The translations under genes and the position numbers were made by a program. 64,000 bases of DNA, from NCBI GenBank assembly GCA_038503035.1, contig JAVSML010021650.1, positions 434,001 through 498,000 on the forward strand, given 5' to 3'. The notes beneath the pieces were generated by a model, which ran no database searches, was not told the DNA's origin, and was given only the letters and a program-made list of their open reading frames with translations. Below, one piece after another: positions 1-22,905 of this stretch (position 1 is its first letter; each line of letters starts with the position of its first letter). The DNA is from Crocodylus rhombifer (lineage: Eukaryota; Chordata; Crocodylia; Crocodylidae).

Positions 1-36
1 GGATACTCTCAGTTCTACTTTATGCATGTTCTAGAA

Positions 37-1345
37 CGGGGGCGGGCAAAATACGGCCTGTGGACCAGATCCGGCCCATGAGGTCATTCTATCTGGCCCA
101 TGGGGCCCCTAAAAAACTTCGAAAATTAACATTTATCTGCCCTTGGTTCCAGTAAAAAATGACAGGAGCCAGGCGCAGTAGGACCCAGGGGAAGCCCGGC
201 AGGCTCCTGCAGCAGCAGGGCCTGCCCAGCCGGAAGCCCCAGCAGGGGCTTCTGGCCTGGGACCATGTGGCTAAACTGGTGCCAGAAACTCAGGTAAGGT
301 GGGAGCAGGAGGGAAAGGAAGGAGCCCAGGCAAAAGCTGAGTGCAAGGAAAAGCAGCCCTTCCCCCACCCCAATGCTGGCGCTCCCTACTGCAGCCACTC
401 ACAGTCCGTGCGGGGTTGTCCTGAACAGGCACAGGCAGCCCCAGGTGGGCTGTGAATGGCTGCAGCACGGGGTGCCAACCACAGGGCTGGCTCTGGGCTG
501 CTTTTCTGCCCCCGGGCTCAGCACCAACTTGTAACCTGCCCAGGCAGCCAGCCTGGGCCCTATGCCAGCTCCGGTCTCACCTGTTGGGGCTGCATGTGAC
601 AGCTACAGCTGCAACCTCCCCACTTGCTGCACTGGGCAGCATTTGCCACTGCCACCTCTGTGCTGCCCAGCATGGCAAGCGGGGGCACCGCAGCTGCTGC
701 TGCCACAGCACAGCCCAGTGGGCGAGCCCAGAGCCAGCACGGAGCCTAGACTGGCTGTGGGGGCAGGTTACAAGCTGGGGCTGAGCCCGGGGAGGAAAAG
801 CAGCCCCATAGCTGGAGCCCTGTACTGCAGCTGCTCACAGCCCGCCTGGGCCTGCTCAGGACAGCCCCACACAGGCTGTGTGCAGCTGCAGCAGGAAGCA
901 TCAGTCACGGGTGGGGCAAGGGCCGCTTTCCCCTGAGCTCTGCACCAGCTCATGACCTGCTGGTGAGCAGGGCTGCACGGTGCCCCCCAGCCTGTACCAC
1001 AGGGCTTAGGGGCACTGGGAGTGAGTGGGCAGGGAGCCATCAGGAGCACAGGGCCCGCACCAGTGTGTCCTGGGGCCAGCGCCAGCAGGGGTACAGGGTC
1101 CCGGCCAGCAGGGGCTCCATGGAGCCGGGCCAGCTCCCCACTCCCTGCTGGGGCAGCCCAGCCCGGTTCCACAGACCCCTGCCAGCTAGCACCCCACTTT
1201 GGGGCCCACTGGTGTTGGGCCTGGGACACTGGTCCCATGATGGTGACCAGGGTACCTGCCAAAGCGCGAGGCTAACCATGCAGCCCTCGACAGCTTGCCA
1301 AAACTGGGTAAGCAGCCCTCTGCCCAAAATAATTGCCTGCCCCTG
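37..1345. mobile_element. hAT-type non-autonomous transposon with GC-rich interior
   Basis: The element is bounded by perfect 8-bp target-site duplications, TTCTAGAA at 29-36 and 1346-1353. Its diverged terminal inverted repeats are CGGGGGCGGGCAAAAT on the left and, on the right, an end reading TTGCCTGCCCCTG. Both ends match the short relative at 54660-54846. The roughly 1.1 kb interior is very GC-rich and low in complexity; its open frames on both strands look like chance frames and no transposase is recognisable. It sits in the last intron of GUCD1. An 8-bp duplication with a CAGGGGTGGGCAAA-like end is typical of the hAT superfamily. Confidence 0.85.
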
Positions 1346-1397
1346 TTCTAGAAAGAAGAGAATGAAGCACCCAGAATGAAGCAAGATTTTGTTACTA

Positions 1398-8048
<6,651 letters not shown>

Positions 8049-8133
8049 GGCACCGCCTCAGTGGCCGGGGGCCGCGCCGGGCTGTGGGGGGCCCCTCATG
8101 CCGCCGCCTTCTGCGCGCCCCGGCGCTGCTGCC

Positions 8134-8157
8134 GGGCGGGGCGGGGCGGGGCGGGGC
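8134..8157. promoter_or_regulatory. Tandem GC boxes / G-quadruplex-prone run
   Basis: Four consecutive GGGG blocks separated by single C form overlapping GGGGCGGGG boxes, the classical Sp1/KLF site. The run lies 86 bp upstream of the GUCD1 ATG and about 700 bp before that of SNRPD3. The four G-tracts could also fold as a G-quadruplex. Confidence 0.7.
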
Positions 8158-8539
8158 TGGGGGTGGGTGGGAGAGAGGGAGAGGGGCGGGAGTGGGACCG
8201 TGCGTGCCCCGCTGCACTGGGACAGGTCGCGGGCCCCAGGCGGGCGCCGAGGGGGCTTCTCCCTGCGCCCCCCCAGGGAGAGGGGGCATGAGGGGGCTCC
8301 CGTGCAAGCGCCCAGGGCCGGGTGGAGCGCGCTGCCGCTGGGGGAGGGTGCGGGGGGACATCGCGTGCGTGGGCGGAGGCGCCCTGTCGCCACTCGGCGG
8401 GAGGAAGGCGGAGACCAGGACGCGGGCGGAACCTTCTCTTTGGCCACCACGTCCCGCCGGCCCCTCAACTCGGGGACACCCGAGTGGCGCGTCGCTGTTC
8501 AACCATAAAGTCGGGGCGCCGCGGGTTAGAGCGGGACGC

Positions 8540-8634
8540 CAGACTTCCGGTTCCGGCGCGCGGGGCAGGGCGGGAAGCGCGAGGGACCATTACAGTGCTG
8601 CTGTGGGCCGCACGCTGTGAGCTTCTCGCTGACG
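8540..8634 (+). other. SNRPD3: Probable SNRPD3 non-coding exon 1
   Basis: Coding exon 1 is preceded by a good acceptor (CCCTCCCGCAG, ending at 8812), so an upstream untranslated exon must exist. A plausible donor, ACG/GTGGGT, follows base 8634. The 5' end is not visible in sequence and the start coordinate is a guess. Confidence 0.4.
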
Positions 8635-8817
8635 GTGGGTGGTGGCTGGGGTCGGGGCTTAGTTATGGTCGGTGTCTTGTAGGGGCGGCGTATTAGTTTT
8701 CCCAGAGCGCGTCGAGGCGCATTCTGCCGTGGCTTGACCCCGGGCAGAGCCCGCGGGAGGCGCTGACTACCCCCTCCTCCCCCTCGCCTTGTCTTGTTCT
8801 TCCCTCCCGCAGGGTAG

Positions 8818-13342
<4,525 letters not shown>

Positions 13343-13449
13343 CTTTGGGCTCGACTGACTTCTAGGGGGTTTTCTTTTAGGATTTGTGGACAAACTTTTT
13401 TTTTTTTTTTTAATTTGTTAGTGGCGCCAGCTGCTCCTGTATTAAATTA

Positions 13450-13455
13450 AATAAA
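13450..13455 (+). terminator. SNRPD3: SNRPD3 polyadenylation signal
   Basis: A canonical AATAAA lies 108 bp after the stop codon. It is followed by a GT-rich stretch (GTGTCTGTTGTGT) from 13477, as expected downstream of a cleavage site. A second AATAAA at 13510-13515 could be an alternative site. Confidence 0.85.
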
Positions 13456-13515
13456 TCTGTTTGTGACAAAATAGGCATGTGTCTGTTGTGTATCAGGATG
13501 CAGCTGTTGAATAAA

Positions 13516-15018
13516 TGGCTTTATAGTGGCAAGTGTATTGCACAGTGGTGCTGGATTCTGAAATAACTACTTCATTTTTAAACAGGTCTCCATAACTTGG
13601 TTTTATTTTTCTCACAGATTCTGTCTTAAGTCTCAAATGCTCTTTCCTGCAGAATGCTGTTGCTGTCCACTGTAAAAGAATGAAAATGTTTAACTCTGCA
13701 CTGTTTCTGCTGCAGTTCTTTTGCAGTTCCTAGTCCAGAAGGACTTCCCCTCTGGATTCCAGGTTCCAGAAGCCTGGCATGCCTTTCTGGACAAAGCTAA
13801 TAAACACCTTAAACCTCAGAGCAGCTTGGTATTCAGTAACCTGATTTGTCCTCACATGGGTATATTTAAGTGTTCCATGGAATTATTTAAGGGTTTATCT
13901 GTGACCGTGTGTGCTTGCCCAATGCTGTTATCCAAAACACTTTTCAAGAACCAATATCAAAAACACTGTTTCTAACCATGGCAGACCTGTCACGTGGACA
14001 GTCTGGCTCCAGGAAAAACTGACTTCAGACATCATTAGCTAGATGAGAGCAGTAGTTTTGGTTTAAAGAGAATATTTAAGGGAATTTAATGGTTCCATTA
14101 AGCACTTTAATGTCTCAGCCTGGGACTCTGCAAATACAGAATGCAGTCAGATGAGAGAATCCTGGCACGTGTGCAGTTCTGCATGTGTTAGAACTTTTGC
14201 CTTTATTGTGAAAAGCACTTTTGTTTTAAGTACTAGAGGGTAAAGCTGCCCACATTTTGTTCAGGGCAGAGAGTTGGGAATGGGGTGAGGGGGCTTTTTG
14301 TAAACTTTTCTTAATGGGAGAGAGGCCATCTGCTGTCTTCAGGTCCCCTCAGCAGCAAGGTGCTATGCTTTCAGAGAACCATACTAGAAATATTTGTAGG
14401 TTTCCCAAAGGTGCACGTAAATGCACTTTCCTGTATAACTCTGTAAGAGAGACCTCATACTATGCACTTGTACAGCATATTTACTTCTCCGTTTTCATAA
14501 AGGAAAGGATCCTAATGCTAGACAGCAAACGTTTCATAGGTGAATATGAGGTGTCTGCCCAGCCACTTTCTTATGAACTGCAGGCCAGTACTGCATGCCT
14601 TGTTTAAGTCCAAGAACCAAGCTGGCCCATGGGTGTGTGCAATCAAACTTTGCTCTTTACATTACTGACTCTAGTTCTTGGTCTGTGTATGCTTCAGACT
14701 GGCACTTACAATGCTGACCTACCCTGAATACTTGCTCTGTGGAGTTGAAATGTCATGTTCTGAAACATGCTAGTGTCAAGGGCCACCAGAAGTCAGGTAG
14801 ACGGATGTGATAGGGTATGGAGGCTTCTGACTTGAAAAGATGCTTTTAAATCTGGAGGACAAGTGTTCCTACTGACTGCTAGAACTGCCTTCCTCTTTCT
14901 GAAACAAGCAGCTGATGAAAACTTTGATTTGAATAGCAAACAGGTTGCCTTCCAAGAAACTTGATTGGGGCTGTAGGACTTCTGTTGCCTCCCAACTCAG
15001 ATAAAGACGTGGCCCATC
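13516..15018. other. Intergenic stretch
   Basis: No gene, RNA or repeat family is recognised downstream of SNRPD3. The short open frames have no familiar motifs. Confidence 0.4.
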
Positions 15019-15026
15019 TTTTTTAG

Positions 15027-15225
15027 CAGAGGGCAGGTGTGCCACAAATTAAGCCTGATGCCCTCTCTGAATGCCACTCCAATCTTCTTCCCCTGCTTGA
15101 TCTGGTTGGCTTTCTTCTCCCTGTTGTATCTGCTGAGTGGCCTGCCTTTTCCCCAACCTACTGCATGCCACATGCAGAAACTGTCTGCAACTTTTGGTGC
15201 TCATGCTGTAGGTTGGCTACCCCTG
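15027..15225. mobile_element. hAT-like MITE (GTTGGCTACCCCTG-ended family)
   Basis: The right end reads GTAGGTTGGCTACCCCTG, and the body shares GGCAGGTGTGCCACAAATTA and CTGATCTG-type phrases with the copies at 17036-17281 and 19731-20410. Flanking 8-mers TTTTTTAG (15019-15026) and TTCTTTTG (15226-15233) match at 6 of 8. The left terminus lacks about 20 bp present in the relatives, so this copy is internally deleted near that end. Confidence 0.65.
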
Positions 15226-15233
15226 TTCTTTTG

Positions 15234-16859
15234 CAGGTTAAAAATGTCATGATCTGTGTAGTTGCCAAGGGAGCTAACCACTGCTCATACTGCTTCATTT
15301 ACCTTTTCCCTTCCCTTCCCTTTCCCTTACTTACAAAAAAAATAATTGTGAAGTGTGTTAGTGGCAGTCCTAGACAAAAGTCAGAGAATTGACACTTAAT
15401 TGATAATTCTTGCTAAGGGGATCAACAGACTGGGAGCTGAGATCTTGAAAATCTGTTCCTCATTGAAAAAGTGGAACCTTTCATCTTAATTCCTGGACAA
15501 TCCAGTTTTCCCTTCCCACACCCATTTTGTTCTATGGTTTATAGGAGGGCTCCCAGCCTTCAATTAGCTCTATTCCACTCAGATGAAATATTATGGATTC
15601 TAGCAATGCCACCCAGAAGTCAGTTTGTGGCTGGATACAATCAAACCCTGTTTAGCAGGATTTCCTTTTAACAGGTAATTGGGTTTTAAATTGTAGAACC
15701 TCCCACTAATTCTGGGAAGCACTTGAGTTGAGGGTAGGGTATGAATAGAAAAGTCAACCATTTTCAGGATCAGGAGAATGTGGGGGAGAAGGTTGCAGAG
15801 CTAACTAGTGACATCAAATATCAAAAGGCCTTGAATCAGAACTTGTAGCAAGGTGATATCTTTTCTTAGAACAACTAGATATTTGCAAAAAAAATTCTTT
15901 ATTTCCAAACTTTCAGATACACTCACCTTTCAGCAGGTATAGGAGAATGCAAAGATTGTAAAATTTCTCCTAGGTGGAAATGAAAATTCATATTTGACAG
16001 AAGTGCTGAAGGTGTTGTAAGATGTCCTGGTTAGAATAGTTCATTTTGTGCAAATTAGGCTCACATAAAAGTTGAAGCAGTCTTTTTTACCTCAAAGTTG
16101 TCTGGTGGCAAGCAGGATGTAGAGTTTTGTTTCCTTCTGCTTATTATGTTTCTTAACCTTGAAAAATGGGACTGTGGGTACCTTCCTAAGCCCCTAGCCA
16201 AGGCTGCCATTTCACTGATTGTATCATTCTGCCAATCAAATTGGAATCTAATTAACCCTCTTCTGGTTTTTTTTTTAAGTGCTTCAATGTTAAAAGTGTT
16301 ATAAACATGTTACAAATGCAGCTAATTGTTCTAGCAAAAGCTCTAGCACCCACTAGGTGGCTCTGTGGGGAAGAAAAAACAAGGAAGCAAGCTCTGGATT
16401 GGGGGGGGGGCCAGAAACAAGCCAAGGAATATATATAACTTTTACATAAAATCTCCAAACATATCAAGCTTTTGCATCCAGAAATGGAGCTGGATTTCTG
16501 AAATTTCACAATGGCAGACGGTCAACCCTAGAACTTGGGGTGTAGTTCAAGAGTCTTGCACCTGCACAGGGGTCACAGTCTTCTCCCAAGACATTATAAC
16601 ACCCCAGTGTCATCCAATCTTGTATATGTAGCTGGTGAAAATGAGGTCTAGAGCTATTTAAATGCATGTAGTTGCAGACAAATCAATTTAGCCTGTTTGA
16701 CTTAGGTAGAGAGAGTTTATACTAGAGCTTGGTGGAATAATTGTGATTGATCTGGTGCAAAAGCGTTTTCCGTTTTCCAAAGTTTTCTTTGGAAACTTGA
16801 AACTTCCACCATACTTAGTCGGAAACATGCAAACAGTGTTCAGAAGCATGCTAGGGAAA
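15234..16859. other. Intergenic stretch
   Basis: No gene or repeat is recognised, apart from a CCCTTC-rich run near 15305-15330 and a G10 run at 16401-16410. Confidence 0.4.
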
Positions 16860-17300
16860 GCGAGTCAGATTCAGTATTAGGAAGAACTTTCTACCTATGA
16901 AGGTGCTTTAGCACTGCAAAGCATGACATAGAAGGGTGTAGAGACTTAGACATTGGAACTTCCAAAGCACTGATTAGATAAACAGATATCTAGGATGGCT
17001 TAGGCAGGGATGATCCTGCCCTGATTGGACTAAATCAGGGTGGCCAATCTGGCACACTTACCAGAAGTGGCCTGTGTAGCCTCTGTGTGTGTGGCAGATC
17101 AGGAAGGAGACAGTAAGGATGGCAGGAGATAGGGCAGAGAATAGAAAGCAAAGCAGCAGATTGGACAGGAACACAGGGCAGGGAGCAGAGCAGCAGATCA
17201 AGAAGAGGAAAGGAATTGGAGTGACAATCTGGGTGTGGGGCTAATTTGTGGCACACCTGCCAAAATGTTGGCCCCCCACTCAACTAGATGACCTCCTGAG
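16860..17300 (+). mobile_element. CR1 3' fragment (plus) interrupted by a MITE
   Basis: The stretch from 16860 to 17035 follows the CR1 3' region (AGTATTAGGAAGAACTTTCT ... GATTGGACTA). The expected continuation AACTAGATGACCTCCTGAG resumes at 17282 after a MITE. It is strongly diverged and very short. Confidence 0.75.
17036..17281 (-). mobile_element. hAT-like MITE inserted within a CR1 fragment
   Basis: The left end is CAGGGTGGCCAATCTGG and the right end reads, complemented, GAGTGGGGGGCCAACATTTT. Flanks GACTAAAT (17028-17035) and AACTAGAT (17282-17289) match at 6 of 8 and together reconstitute the CR1 phrase GGACTAGATGA. Body phrases are shared with 15027-15225 and 19731-20410. The MITE is therefore younger than this CR1 copy. 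Confidence 0.75.
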
Positions 17301-19730
17301 TTTACTTGCAGACCAATTTTCCCTTTGATGTCTAGTATTACTTTCCCTTATTGTAGATAAGTTAAATGTTTTGTAAATAAACAATAGGCAGCCTTTCCTC
17401 TTTCCAGTATGAATGGTTTGCTTTGTGTGAGTTGTGGTGTTTAACTTTATAACATTCTCCTGGAACAAAGTAGGGGGAGAACACACACACCTAGAGTGAA
17501 CTCTTTCAGATCACTGTAATACCTGTTTTATTTGATCAAAACATGGTGGGCTACTTTGTTTCCAAACCTGGATCCTAATAGTTTGTCCTGTTTGTTAATA
17601 GTGGGCCTTAAAACCATTGGGAGGGAGAGGACTAGAGATTTTAGTGGTGGGTTATGGAAGATTTAATGTTTCTTTCAAACTTTTCAGCCCACTCAGCCCT
17701 TAAAAAGTAAGGAAAAAAACAAGCGCATTTGCCCTCTGCATTCTCTCCTGCCACCTCAATTACCCACAGAGCAAAAAATGTTTCCCCCAGAAATCTACCA
17801 AAGAACTTAGGCAAACTCTGTGTTTGATAAGGAATACCTTTCCTTTAAAGATATTGCTGCAATGGTGCATGAAGATCATTAGGAAAATTACATGGCCAGC
17901 TTCACATCGCTTTTTAATACTATGAGGAAGACTATCATCCAGCTTTTTAGCATTCTCTTGGTTTCCTTGTCTTTGTCCTTGGGTTGTGGCTTTTTTTTTT
18001 TAATTCTTAAAGTTGCATTACTGGTTTCTGTATGAAAGTTTTTCTGTTTAGGAGGCTCTGATTAAATTCCCCACATAATGTCTTCCTGATGACAGAAGTA
18101 GGCTGTTATTGCTATGGTGTTTTGACATTGCTGGTAACCAGAGGATGAATCCATAGGGATGCTGTTGAATATTAGTATGTGGAGCATAGAGAATGGAAAG
18201 GAAACAAGAGGGTTGCTTCTTCAAACTTCTTCTCTAGTTGCTTGGAGTGGAAACTCATCCAGGCTTCTTGAATTAAGTTTGGGAAGAGAGAGTGCCTCTA
18301 GGAGAAAAATGAAGGGGCTCTCTGGTAGCAGCAAAGACCTGCACAAAATGAAAGTGGAGGGTAGATAGTCAATTGCAAGCGCAACTCAGGGAGTGTACTT
18401 GATCCTTCTTCACTGTTTCAATATGTGGACCAGCTGTGAGTCAACTTCAAGGCAGCTGTGCTCAAGGCTGACTTTCCTAGAGGACATTTACACTCTTCCC
18501 CAAGACCTGCTTCTGAATATTTGCACTGTACTATCCTCAAAAAAGTAGAGAGGGTGTCCAATTAAATCAGTCCCAGCTTCAAAACTTGCTGTAGAATAGC
18601 CTTGAATTAAAGGCCTGTCTAGACAAGGCCATAGCAATGAATTTGCAGTTATAATGGCTGCTGTCTCTCCCTCCCAGACTGAATGGAATATCCCAGGAGG
18701 AGGAGGAGGGCATCACTTCTGCTTATGAAAAAGCTACCAGATTGCAGAGCTGGTTTCAATACACTAGTACCTGACAGCCAAAACATTGTTTGGCCCTGCC
18801 GGACCAAGCTGTATTTTAACTGCCTTCCCTATCATGTTATCTCATCCTGTGATACAGTAGCCTTTGGTAGTGCTGCTGGAACTTCAGGTAATTAACCAAT
18901 TAAATCTAATTAAACCCAATTTTGAAAAGGACCCCTCTCACCTAACCATTTGCCAACAGCTAAAATGAAGAGGGAAAGAATGAGGCTTTTCTGAAGTGGA
19001 AGCCCAGGACAGCGGTCACATGTGGCCGGATTTTTGCCTACCTGATATTTGCAGTTAATGAGAAGAGTGTTCATACTTTGTGTGTGAATTGGCTGCTCCT
19101 GGGAGAGACGGACTGTAAGCCCTGGCTCAAGGCCAGGCTTTGCAAAACCAGCATTGTTCAGCCTTCTACCTCTCAGCAAACATTTGTGAATAGGATGCCA
19201 TGAAGAGTGGAGATTTTCCAGCATCATTAATTCAATGGCAAATGTTTCAGCCCTGCTAATAAAGGGGTTTAATAAAAGCTAAGAGAATCACAGAAAAGCA
19301 TTTAATTGTCCCTCCATTGGATCCTTGGCCCTGAGGATTTAATTGCAGGGTCTTTTTACTTTCTCTTGCCTGGAAGCCTCAAATATACTTTCTGCTACAG
19401 TAGCTTGCCCAATTTCAGCTAAGGGGCCAGACACTAATCCAAGACCAAAGCAGACATCAAGTATCAGGAGAGTAAGTTGCTCTTGATGGTGCTACAGGCA
19501 CTGGTTTTATACAGGCAAAATTACTACAACAGTGCAGGTCCACTGATGACTGGCACTGGGGCAGCTCAAGCCTTTGTTAATTCAGTAGTGCCTACCCTGT
19601 GATAAGTACTGCCTACGAAACTGAAAAGGTACAGTCCCTGCCCAGAAGAACAGTTGGTTTCCCAAAAAAATGGTGTATTTGAACCAACTTACAGCAAGAG
19701 TGAGAGTTGAGATACTGTGATAGGCCAAAG
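17301..19730. other. Intergenic stretch
   Basis: No gene, RNA or transposon is recognised. Open frames here are short and lack motifs. Confidence 0.4.
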
Positions 19731-20410
19731 CAGTGGGGGCCAGCCTTTCTTGCAGGCAGGCCATAAGTTGATCCACTCCCTTCTCGAGTGTCACTCTAAT
19801 CCCCCCCTCCCCCCCACCTGATCTGCTGCTTTGGACAAATTGGAGGGCAACAAAAATGGTGAGAGGGCTGGGGGATGTGACTTACGAGGAAAGAGAGGAA
19901 ACTGGGCTTATTTAGTCTAGAGAAGAGGAGACTGAGGGGGGACTTAATAGCAGCCTTCATCCTCTTTCAAATCCCCCTTCAGGTACCTGAAGCTAGACTG
20001 TTCTCAGTGATGACTGATGACAGAACAAGGACCAATGGTGTCAAGTTACAACAAGGGAAGTTTAGGTTAGATATTAGGAAAAATTTTCTTACTAGAGGGT
20101 ATTAAAACACTGAAACAGGTTACCCAGAGAGGTGGTGGGAGCTCCATCCTTGGAGGTTTTCAAAACCCAATTAGACAAAGCTTTGGCTGGGATAATCTAG
20201 TTGGTGATGGTCCTGTTCTGACCAGAGGGTTGGACTAGATGACCTCCTGAGGTCCCTTCCAGCCCTAATTTTCCATGATTCTGCTTGTTGATCCCTGCCT
20301 GATCTGCTGCTCTACTCGTTGCTCCCTGCCCCTCCCTGATCTATTGCATGCCACACACAAAGGCTGCCCGTGCCAGTTGTGGCATGCATGCTCCAGGTTG
20401 GCTACCTTTT
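19731..20410 (+). mobile_element. hAT-like MITE split by a CR1 insertion
   Basis: Two halves of the same MITE family flank a CR1 fragment. The left half (19731-19832) begins CAGTGGGGGCCAGCC and carries GTGTCACTCTAATC. The right half (20284-20410) carries GATCTGCTGCTCTAC and CATGCTCCAGGTTGGCTACC. Relative to the copies at 15027 and 17036 the halves are in order, so the CR1 landed inside. The terminal CCTG is lost in a T run at the right end. Confidence 0.65.
19833..20283 (+). mobile_element. CR1 3' fragment (plus), nested in a MITE
   Basis: The fragment begins in a diverged ORF2 tail and runs through TTAGATATTAGGAAAAATTT and GGTTGGACTAGATGACCTCC to the 3' end CCCTTCCAGCCCTAATTT. It closes with CCATGATTCTG, typical of CR1 3' microsatellite tails. 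It is severely 5'-truncated, the usual fate of CR1 insertions. Confidence 0.85.
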
Positions 20411-21174
20411 TTTTATTGTTAAAATATATTTCTATAGAGAGAGAGGGTTACATATATATACACCCTGTATCATAAACTTTCCATCACACATCTTTAAAAT
20501 ACATTAAGAAACCCTTGCTTCCTGTTACAATAAACACATTTACTCTGCTGCACCCCTGTGCACCCTCCCTCTACTCTCACCTACCCCAATTGCAGTCCTT
20601 TAGTCCAAAACTGATTTGCGGTTTACGTTCTCAGTTCATTCACTGTCCTTATTGCTGTTGCTGTCACTTCTGCTGCGGCTGATCCTGTTGTAGTCCATCT
20701 TGCTGTAGCTGCATCTCTGTCCTCTTCGTTCTCCCTGTCCACCCACTTCCCCTCCCGGGGGGTCTTTGAACAACCTGTGCCAGGTGTTGCTTTTCCAGAT
20801 GAGATTGGCTGTGTCTTTTCCATCTTCACTCTCCGATTTCCAGTGGTGGGACTGAAGTTCGCTCAGAAACATTTTAACACAGTGTTTCCTTGAGTTGGGT
20901 GAGCCTGTACACCAGGAGGTTCCTGCATTGCAACAGGGCGCTCCTGACAGGACACAAACTGGTCGAAATGCTCCAGGTTGGCTACCCTGGAGGTTAATGC
21001 TATGAATGACAAAGGGCACGAAGTGGGAAGCCTGCAGTCCTGAGGAGGAGGAGGTGGGCTCATTTTAATACCTGCTTAGAGAGTGGTGATACAGACGGTG
21101 TTAGAAGCATGGTGTCTCACACATTTAATCCCCCCACTGCACTGCCTGGACACCTCATGCTCTTCAATATATAT
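20411..21174. other. Intergenic stretch with short simple repeats
   Basis: A GAGAGAG plus ATATATA run lies at about 20436-20462. Near 20970-20990 the phrase GCTCCAGGTTGGCTACCCTG repeats the right end of the MITE family at 19731-20410; the rest of that fragment is not recognisable. Confidence 0.45.
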
Positions 21175-21177
21175 TTT

Positions 21178-21330
21178 TCCTCATAAAGCCATTGTGAGGT
21201 AGAAGAATATTATGCTCCCCATTTTTCAGCTTGGGGGTGAAAAAACAAGGTGCTGAGAGACTAAAGCCAGTGCTTGTAGAGGTATGCAGGTCCCTAAAAG
21301 CTGTGTCAGGCTCTAAATGCCTTTGACCAT
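21178..21330 (-). repeat. MIR-like SINE relic (minus)
   Basis: Phrases such as CATTGTGAGGTAGAAGAATATT, CCCCATTTTTCAGC and GGTGCTGAGAGACTAAAG follow the complement of the MIR core region (gtgaggtag...ccccattttacag...gctgagagac). It is old and diverged. Confidence 0.55.
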
Positions 21331-22905
21331 ATGGCCCTATGGGGAGGCCCACGATGTCTTGGGAAGCCAGTTAGGAATTTAATCTGGTTGCCATGAGTCC
21401 TAGCTAATGTCTTAACCACAGAAGCCTCCCTCAGAGACAGTTTATTGCCAAGACATTGACTTTGGTGAGGGGCAGGGACAGGCTTTGCCTCTGGGCCAGG
21501 CCCTGGGGAGTCAGGTGGTTGCTATGGAAACCTTTTAGCGAGGCAGGGGCCTGGGAGAGGAGGGGGCTCCCTGGGGACCAGCACGGGGAACGGCCAGCAG
21601 GGGCTAGGCCCGATCTGCATCTGCTAGGGGGCAGCTCAGGACCAGTCTTTTAAAACACTGCTAAGATGAGATATGGCAGTGACTAGAAGGGCCTCCCTGG
21701 CATCTGATAGCAAACAGGCAACGCCAATGCTGCCAAATATGCCTGGAGCCAAGCCCACCCTAACTGCAGTTGCGGGTGGCTGCTGTGCCATCAGATGCTT
21801 CCTGGGCCAGTAATGCTTTTTAAAAAGGAGGAACTAGTAATGAGGAAATGGTTTGCTTCTGTGGCAAGGGAGACACTATGATGTAGTAGGTGGTTTTTCC
21901 ATGGACAGGGTAACCACTGTGTGGCATGGGTTAGTACCCAGGCATAGGTTATGCATAGTTACCCTCCCACTTTAATTTCCAGTGGGAAAATCTTGGCTTT
22001 ACACACACTTTATGGAACTGGCAGACTCCTCCCTGGTTTGCTGCTGCAGCCCTATGCCTGAGGGTAAGCAAAATCTGGGGGGATCCAAACCCCAAGCCTC
22101 CAGGCTTGGGCCTGCAGATAGATACCTGCCAAAGGATTTGGAAACATCTGAAGCCCCAGGTGGGAGTAGAGGATGTTTGCCAGTAGTCAGGCTATATCTG
22201 ATTCTTGAATGATTCATGGATTTGGATTTGATTTGGTCGATTTGGCTTGGAACATGAAATTTTCCTTTAAAAAAAAGAAAAAAAGAATGGTTTCCTCCTG
22301 TGGCAAGGACTTACTTAAGGCCTTCTAGTCTACTGATCCTCACGTGTATGGAAACAAGAAGAAAGGCTGCAACTTGAAAGCCTCCTTTCAGTGAGGAAAT
22401 GGGTCCTAAATGCTACCTATCCACCTTTAAACAGCTGGAGTTGCCGGAGTGTATCCACAGCAGCAACAGGGGCTTTGGCTGAAAATACAGAGAATAGCAC
22501 TGAGGAGAGACTTCTGGTAAGGGCCTCCCTCCCTGGCACCAAAGCTGGGATAGGTGGTAGAGCCCCTAGAACCTGCGCAGCCCTCGGGGCAAGAAATGAG
22601 TCTCTCTAGAATTGGGATTCCTCCAGGCCAGGACAACAAATGGTAAGTGGGGGGTAATAAGGGAAGGGAGGGAGTAGCAGCAAGTTTATCATCCATTCCC
22701 AGCTGTGGGAAGAGAAGGACTGGGGTTGGGGGCTGTTCTCTCAGTGCTCCAGAGTGGGCAACTTGTCCACCGGTGATTTACTATGCAAGATTTATCAAAT
22801 CACTCTTTTACTGAGTTCACCATTTCTGTCAGCTTCATCACTGGGGCTTGTTGTTTGCTTGTGCTATCAGCTGCTCACTGTGAGCATCCAGGTGATGCCA
22901 TTTTG
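21331..22905. other. Intergenic stretch
   Basis: No gene or clear repeat is recognised. A GC-richer patch at 21450-21660 has no coding signal. Confidence 0.4.

Noticed and set aside
159..1379. Several open frames on both strands within 159-1379
   Set aside because: They lie in the GC-rich interior of a hAT element, overlap one another and show no domain.
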